From contig CAZSDK010000006.1 in the NCBI GenBank assembly GCA_964605655.1, forward strand, positions 1-64,000: a stretch of DNA of 64,000 nt, given 5' to 3'. Shown here piece by piece: positions 60,726 to 64,000 of this stretch; the stretch's first letter is position 1; each line of letters starts with the position of its first letter. The notes under the pieces are model-generated. The model searched no databases, had not been told where the DNA came from, and saw nothing but the letters and a program-made list of their open reading frames with translations. The position numbers and the translations under genes are program-made. The DNA is from JAKLIX01 sp964605655 (GTDB lineage: Bacteria > Bacteroidota > Bacteroidia > Bacteroidales > CAIXZF01).

Positions 60726-62183
60726 TTATTTGAGGTTATAGGCCGTGGAGATGAGGGTACGCACTGCTTCTTCGGAGATCTGCAGCAGGGGCTGGGGGTA
60801 ACATCCCAGGAGGAGGACCAGCAGTACCAGCGGAACCACCATCACCAACTCCCTCTTCCCGATGTCGGAGAAGGTTTCGGTGAGCTCGTTGGCCGGACCG
60901 AGGACCACTTTCTGGTAGGCGTACAACATGTACACGGCTCCCAGGACCAGGGTGAGCCCGCCCAGGAAGGCTGTCCACACCTTGAAAGAGAACAAGCCCA
61001 GTATCATCAGCAGCTCTCCGACGAAACCGTTGGTGAGAGGTAGTCCGACAGAAGCAAGCACAGTAATGAGCAACAGCCCGGCAAACGCCGGGGCAGGGCG
61101 TTTGATGCCGCCCAGGTGGGCCATGTTCAGGGTGTCCGTTCTTTCTTCGATGAGCTGGGCAAAATAAAATAGCAGCACGATGATGATGCCATGGCTGACG
61201 CTCTGGAAGAGGACTCCCTGAATGGCGTACTCGTTAAGGGAGAAGACGGCGGCACCCATGAGTCCCCCGTGGGCCAGGGAAGAATAGGCGAGGAAAGTCT
61301 TCAGGTTGTTTTGCTTCAGCGCGATCACCGAAAAATATACCATGCCCGCCAGGGCAGCGAGCACGATCCAGTAGCCCCACTGGAGCGAAAATTCGGGGAT
61401 CACCGGCACCACCCAGCGTATCAGTCCGTAGATACCCATTTTCATGAGTAATCCTCCCAGCAGCATGCTGCCCTGATAAGGAGCCACAGTGTATGTATCT
61501 GGCTGCCAGGTGTGTACAGGGAACAATGGGATCTTGATGACAAAAGACAGCAACAATAGCCAGAAGACCCACGACTGGTCGCAGGGTTCCATCTTCATGT
61601 TCAGGAAGGCCGAATATTCGAAGCTGTGAGGGGGTGAGGTTTGAAAATACAGGTATATGAACACCACCAGCAGGAACAGGCTGCCGAAGAGTGCATAGAT
61701 AAAGAACTTCAGGGTTACCGACTGCCGTCTTTCACCTCCCCAGAGGAAGAGGATGAAGAAGACCGGCACCAGGGCCATCTCCCAGAAGAGGTAGAAAAGT
61801 ACGGCGTTGTCAGCCTGGAAGACCCCGTTGAGGGCGAACTGGGTGAACAGCATCAGAGCCAGGAAGAGCTTCTCCCTGCGGCGTTCCAGGTGGATACCGG
61901 CGTACTGGATGAAGGGCATCAGCAGGTTGGTGAGCAGTATCATGACCAGGGAGATGCCGTCGATGCTGAGGTGGAAGTTGATGCCGTATTCCGGCATCCA
62001 GCTCATGCGAAAGAGGTAGTGATTATCAGCTTGTGAGGGAAAACGGAAGGCAAGGAGGAGGGTGACGGCCAGCTGCAGCAGCGACAGTGCCAGTGCGGTG
62101 GCTTTAGCTACCTTGTTAGACCCGGGGATGAACACCAGGACGGCCGTGAGCAGGGGCAGTATCAACAGGACCAGATTCCACAT
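60726..62183 (-). CDS. nuoM: NADH-quinone oxidoreductase subunit M
   Basis: 485-residue complex I antiporter-like subunit. Key features are the glutamate in the fifth helix (FWEMALVPVFFILFLWGG), the HTWQPDTYTVAPYQGSMLLGG segment (lacking the usual LPDAH variant), LAYSSLAHGG and LPLTNGFVGELL. It starts one base after the nuoL stop. Confidence 0.95.
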   Translation of the reverse strand: MWNLVLLILPLLTAVLVFIPGSNKVAKATALALSLLQLAVTLLLAFRFPSQADNHYLFRMSWMPEYGINFHLSIDGISLVMILLTNLLMPFIQYAGIHLERRREKLFLALMLFTQFALNGVFQADNAVLFYLFWEMALVPVFFILFLWGGERRQSVTLKFFIYALFGSLFLLVVFIYLYFQTSPPHSFEYSAFLNMKMEPCDQSWVFWLLLLSFVIKIPLFPVHTWQPDTYTVAPYQGSMLLGGLLMKMGIYGLIRWVVPVIPEFSLQWGYWIVLAALAGMVYFSVIALKQNNLKTFLAYSSLAHGGLMGAAVFSLNEYAIQGVLFQSVSHGIIIVLLFYFAQLIEERTDTLNMAHLGGIKRPAPAFAGLLLITVLASVGLPLTNGFVGELLMILGLFSFKVWTAFLGGLTLVLGAVYMLYAYQKVVLGPANELTETFSDIGKRELVMVVPLVLLVLLLGCYPQPLLQISEEAVRTLISTAYNLK

Positions 62184-62184
62184 A

Positions 62185-64000
62185 TTACCTGATCATTAAG
62201 GATAACATAAAGAAAAGCAATATTCCGGCGAGCATGACGAAGGCGTAGAAGCTGATGTTGCCGTTCTGCAGCCTTCGCACCTGCCTTCCGGCCTCGAACA
62301 CCAGGTCCCCGGCCAGGTTCACCAGGCGGTCGATGACGCCTTTCTCCACCTTCTCGGCGAAGATAGACGACAGGCTCTCGTATGGCCTTACGAACATCCA
62401 GTGGTACCATTCATCCACAAAATATTTTTTGACAAGAATCTTCTGAGGCCAGGGCATGAGTTGTCCGTCGGGACCGGGAACACGGGACCGCTTCACAAAC
62501 CACCACCAGGCCAGTCCGGTGACTGCCAGAAGCAAGAGAAATGATGACAACAGGAGCATCCATTCCAGGGCATGGGACATGGTGGAATGATTGCCGGCTG
62601 TGGCTGCCAGCGACGGGCTCAGGAAGGCACTGAAGGTCTCCCTGCCGTGGAAGAGTGCCGGTATATTCAGAAAGCCTCCGGATACCGAGAGGATAGCCAG
62701 GATGAGCAGGGGGATGATCATGACCTTGGGCGACTCATGCGGTGTGACAGGACTGTCAGCCTTCTTTCCCCTGAAGGACCCGTAAAAGACCAGGTACAAC
62801 AGCCTGAACATATACAAACAGGTTAGCAGGGCTCCCAGCAGACCCAGCCAGTAAAGAAGTGGGTTCGCCTCGTAGCTCCTGACGAGGATCTCATCTTTGG
62901 AGAAAAAACCCGCGAAAGGAGGAATCCCGGAGATAGCCAGGGTCCCTATGAGAAAAGTGGCAAAAGTATAAGGAATCCACTTTTTCAGTCCCCCCATCTT
63001 GCGGATATCCTGCTCCCCGTGGAGGGCATGGATCACGCTGCCGGCGGCGAGGAACAGCAGGGCTTTAAAAAAGGCATGGGTGGTGAGGTGAAACACGGCC
63101 GAGGAGAAGGCTCCCACCCCCAGGGCCAGGAACATATATCCCAGCTGGCTGACCGTGGAATAGGCCAGCACCTTCTTGATGTCGTTCTGGAACAGTCCTA
63201 TGGACGCGGCAAAGAGCGCCGTGGCAATGCCGATGACGGCTATCACCTCCATGGTGAAGGGAGCCAGGACGAACAAGGGTGAGGATCGGGCGATCATGTA
63301 GATGCCGGCCGTCACCATGGTGGCAGCATGAATGAGGGCGGAGACCGGCGTAGGTCCTGCCATGGCATCGGGAAGCCAGGTGTATAAAGGGATCTGGGCG
63401 CTTTTTCCCAGGGCACCGACCAGCAACAATAGGGTCATGATGGTGATGTTCAGGTTTCCCGGCTGCTGGCGCGACAAGGCTGCGGCAGCTTCCTGAAAGC
63501 TCACGGTCTGAAAGGTATAGAAGAAGAGGAAGATGCCCAGCAAAAAGCCCAGGTCGCCTATCCTGTTCATGATGAAGGCTTTACGGGCAGCGAGGTTGTA
63601 CTCCGGAGTCTTATACCAAAAGCCTATGAGCAGGTAGGAACACAGTCCGACGCCCTCCCACCCGATGAAAAGGATGAGATAGTTCGCCCCCATCACCAGG
63701 AGGAGCATGAAAAAGGTGAACAGGTTCATCTGGGAGAAGAAGGCATTCAGGCGTTCATCGCCTTTCATATAGCCGATGGAGAAGACATGGATGAGGAGTC
63801 CGACGCCCGTGACGATGAGCATCATGGTCACCGAGAGGGGGTCGATGAGGAAATCCAGGGGCACCTTAAACTGCCTGACCACGATCCAGTCGGTGAGGTG
63901 GAGGAGGTGGGTGGTGTTTCCTGCCTGGCGGATGCCGATAAAAAGTAGTAAGGTGAAGAGGAATGACATCCCTACCGACAGGGAGGCGAGATACCCACCG
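62185..64000 (-). CDS. nuoL: NADH-quinone oxidoreductase subunit L (5' end outside the window)
   Basis: The visible C-terminal ~604 residues of NuoL. Upstream of the first ATG (63969) the frame stays open to the window edge (GGYLASLSVG), so the true start lies beyond 64000. Features include the helix-5 glutamate in LFIGWEGVGLCSYLLIGFW, PLYTWLPDAMAGPTPVSALIHAATMV, LAYSTVSQLGYMFLALG and FFSKDEI. The C-terminal part holds the long lateral helix region. First visible gene of the nuo operon here. Confidence 0.95.
   Translation of the reverse strand, partial: GGYLASLSVGMSFLFTLLLFIGIRQAGNTTHLLHLTDWIVVRQFKVPLDFLIDPLSVTMMLIVTGVGLLIHVFSIGYMKGDERLNAFFSQMNLFTFFMLLLVMGANYLILFIGWEGVGLCSYLLIGFWYKTPEYNLAARKAFIMNRIGDLGFLLGIFLFFYTFQTVSFQEAAAALSRQQPGNLNITIMTLLLLVGALGKSAQIPLYTWLPDAMAGPTPVSALIHAATMVTAGIYMIARSSPLFVLAPFTMEVIAVIGIATALFAASIGLFQNDIKKVLAYSTVSQLGYMFLALGVGAFSSAVFHLTTHAFFKALLFLAAGSVIHALHGEQDIRKMGGLKKWIPYTFATFLIGTLAISGIPPFAGFFSKDEILVRSYEANPLLYWLGLLGALLTCLYMFRLLYLVFYGSFRGKKADSPVTPHESPKVMIIPLLILAILSVSGGFLNIPALFHGRETFSAFLSPSLAATAGNHSTMSHALEWMLLLSSFLLLLAVTGLAWWWFVKRSRVPGPDGQLMPWPQKILVKKYFVDEWYHWMFVRPYESLSSIFAEKVEKGVIDRLVNLAGDLVFEAGRQVRRLQNGNISFYAFVMLAGILLFFMLSLMIR

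Noticed and set aside
59340..64000. Multisubunit Na+/H+ antiporter (Mrp) instead of complex I
   Set aside because: The order L-M-N with these sequence motifs fits nuo; no mnh/mrp small subunits are seen.

Overview
The window (about 50% G+C by eye) comes from a member of the Bacteroidota, most likely a Bacteroidales-like anaerobe. Three things point there. Several secreted proteins carry type IX secretion (T9SS) C-terminal sorting domains. Many genes have the Bacteroidota -7 promoter box TAnnTTTG just upstream. The gene content also fits: a methylmalonyl-CoA module, a BetR-type regulator, a FISUMP protein and an A1S_2505-like protein. Genus cannot be read from the sequence.

Layout: 0.1-2.2 kb, glutamine synthetase and a small heat shock protein. 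2.2-4.3 kb (minus), yicC-gmk-nadD housekeeping operon. 4.4-6.4 kb, a cardiolipin-synthase-like phospholipase D protein facing an EamA transporter. 6.5-18.7 kb, a secreted-protein region: an 1853-residue adhesin-like T9SS cargo, a 710-residue T9SS cargo, a lower-G+C DUF4143 ATPase and an M6 metalloprotease with CUB domain. 18.8-20.9 kb, an NAD-dependent reductase, a membrane-anchored zinc peptidase and tRNA-Phe. 21-26.2 kb, an overlapping envelope operon (coaX, outer-membrane protein, TPR-like protein, lptC) followed by a DUF21/CBS/CorC membrane protein. 26.2-28.7 kb (minus), mce-mmdA-biotin carrier for methylmalonyl-CoA/propionate metabolism. 28.7-32.3 kb, a TPR membrane protein, a LuxE-like adenylate-forming enzyme and a lipoprotein. 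32.4-39 kb, mrdA-rodA for cell elongation, a PpiD/SurA-like periplasmic foldase, udk and aat. 39-46 kb, a small secreted protein, a DPP-IV-like peptidase, elbB, a MATE transporter and a DEAD-box helicase. 46-52.5 kb, mostly lineage-specific secreted proteins and a BetR-type regulator. 52.9-59.3 kb, aminopeptidase P, an A1S_2505-like protein, a heterodimeric ABC exporter and RdgB. 59.3-64 kb (minus), nuoL-nuoM-nuoN of respiratory complex I; nuoL runs off the right edge.

No rRNA, CRISPR array, transposase, phage gene or classical defence locus is visible. The less ordinary material is mainly non-coding: a run of hairpins at 51.24-51.35 kb, a 104-bp direct repeat with GC-rich palindromes at 52.5-52.9 kb, and a family of 13-bp tandem repeats at three sites between 54.3 and 58.7 kb. 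Two of those sites also carry an exact 32-bp direct repeat that brackets the A1S_2505-like gene and a potentially structured RNA segment. Among the proteins, the ABC pair shows a coherent degenerate-site/consensus-site split, and one FISUMP protein carries a T9SS-like sorting domain near its N-terminus instead of its C-terminus.
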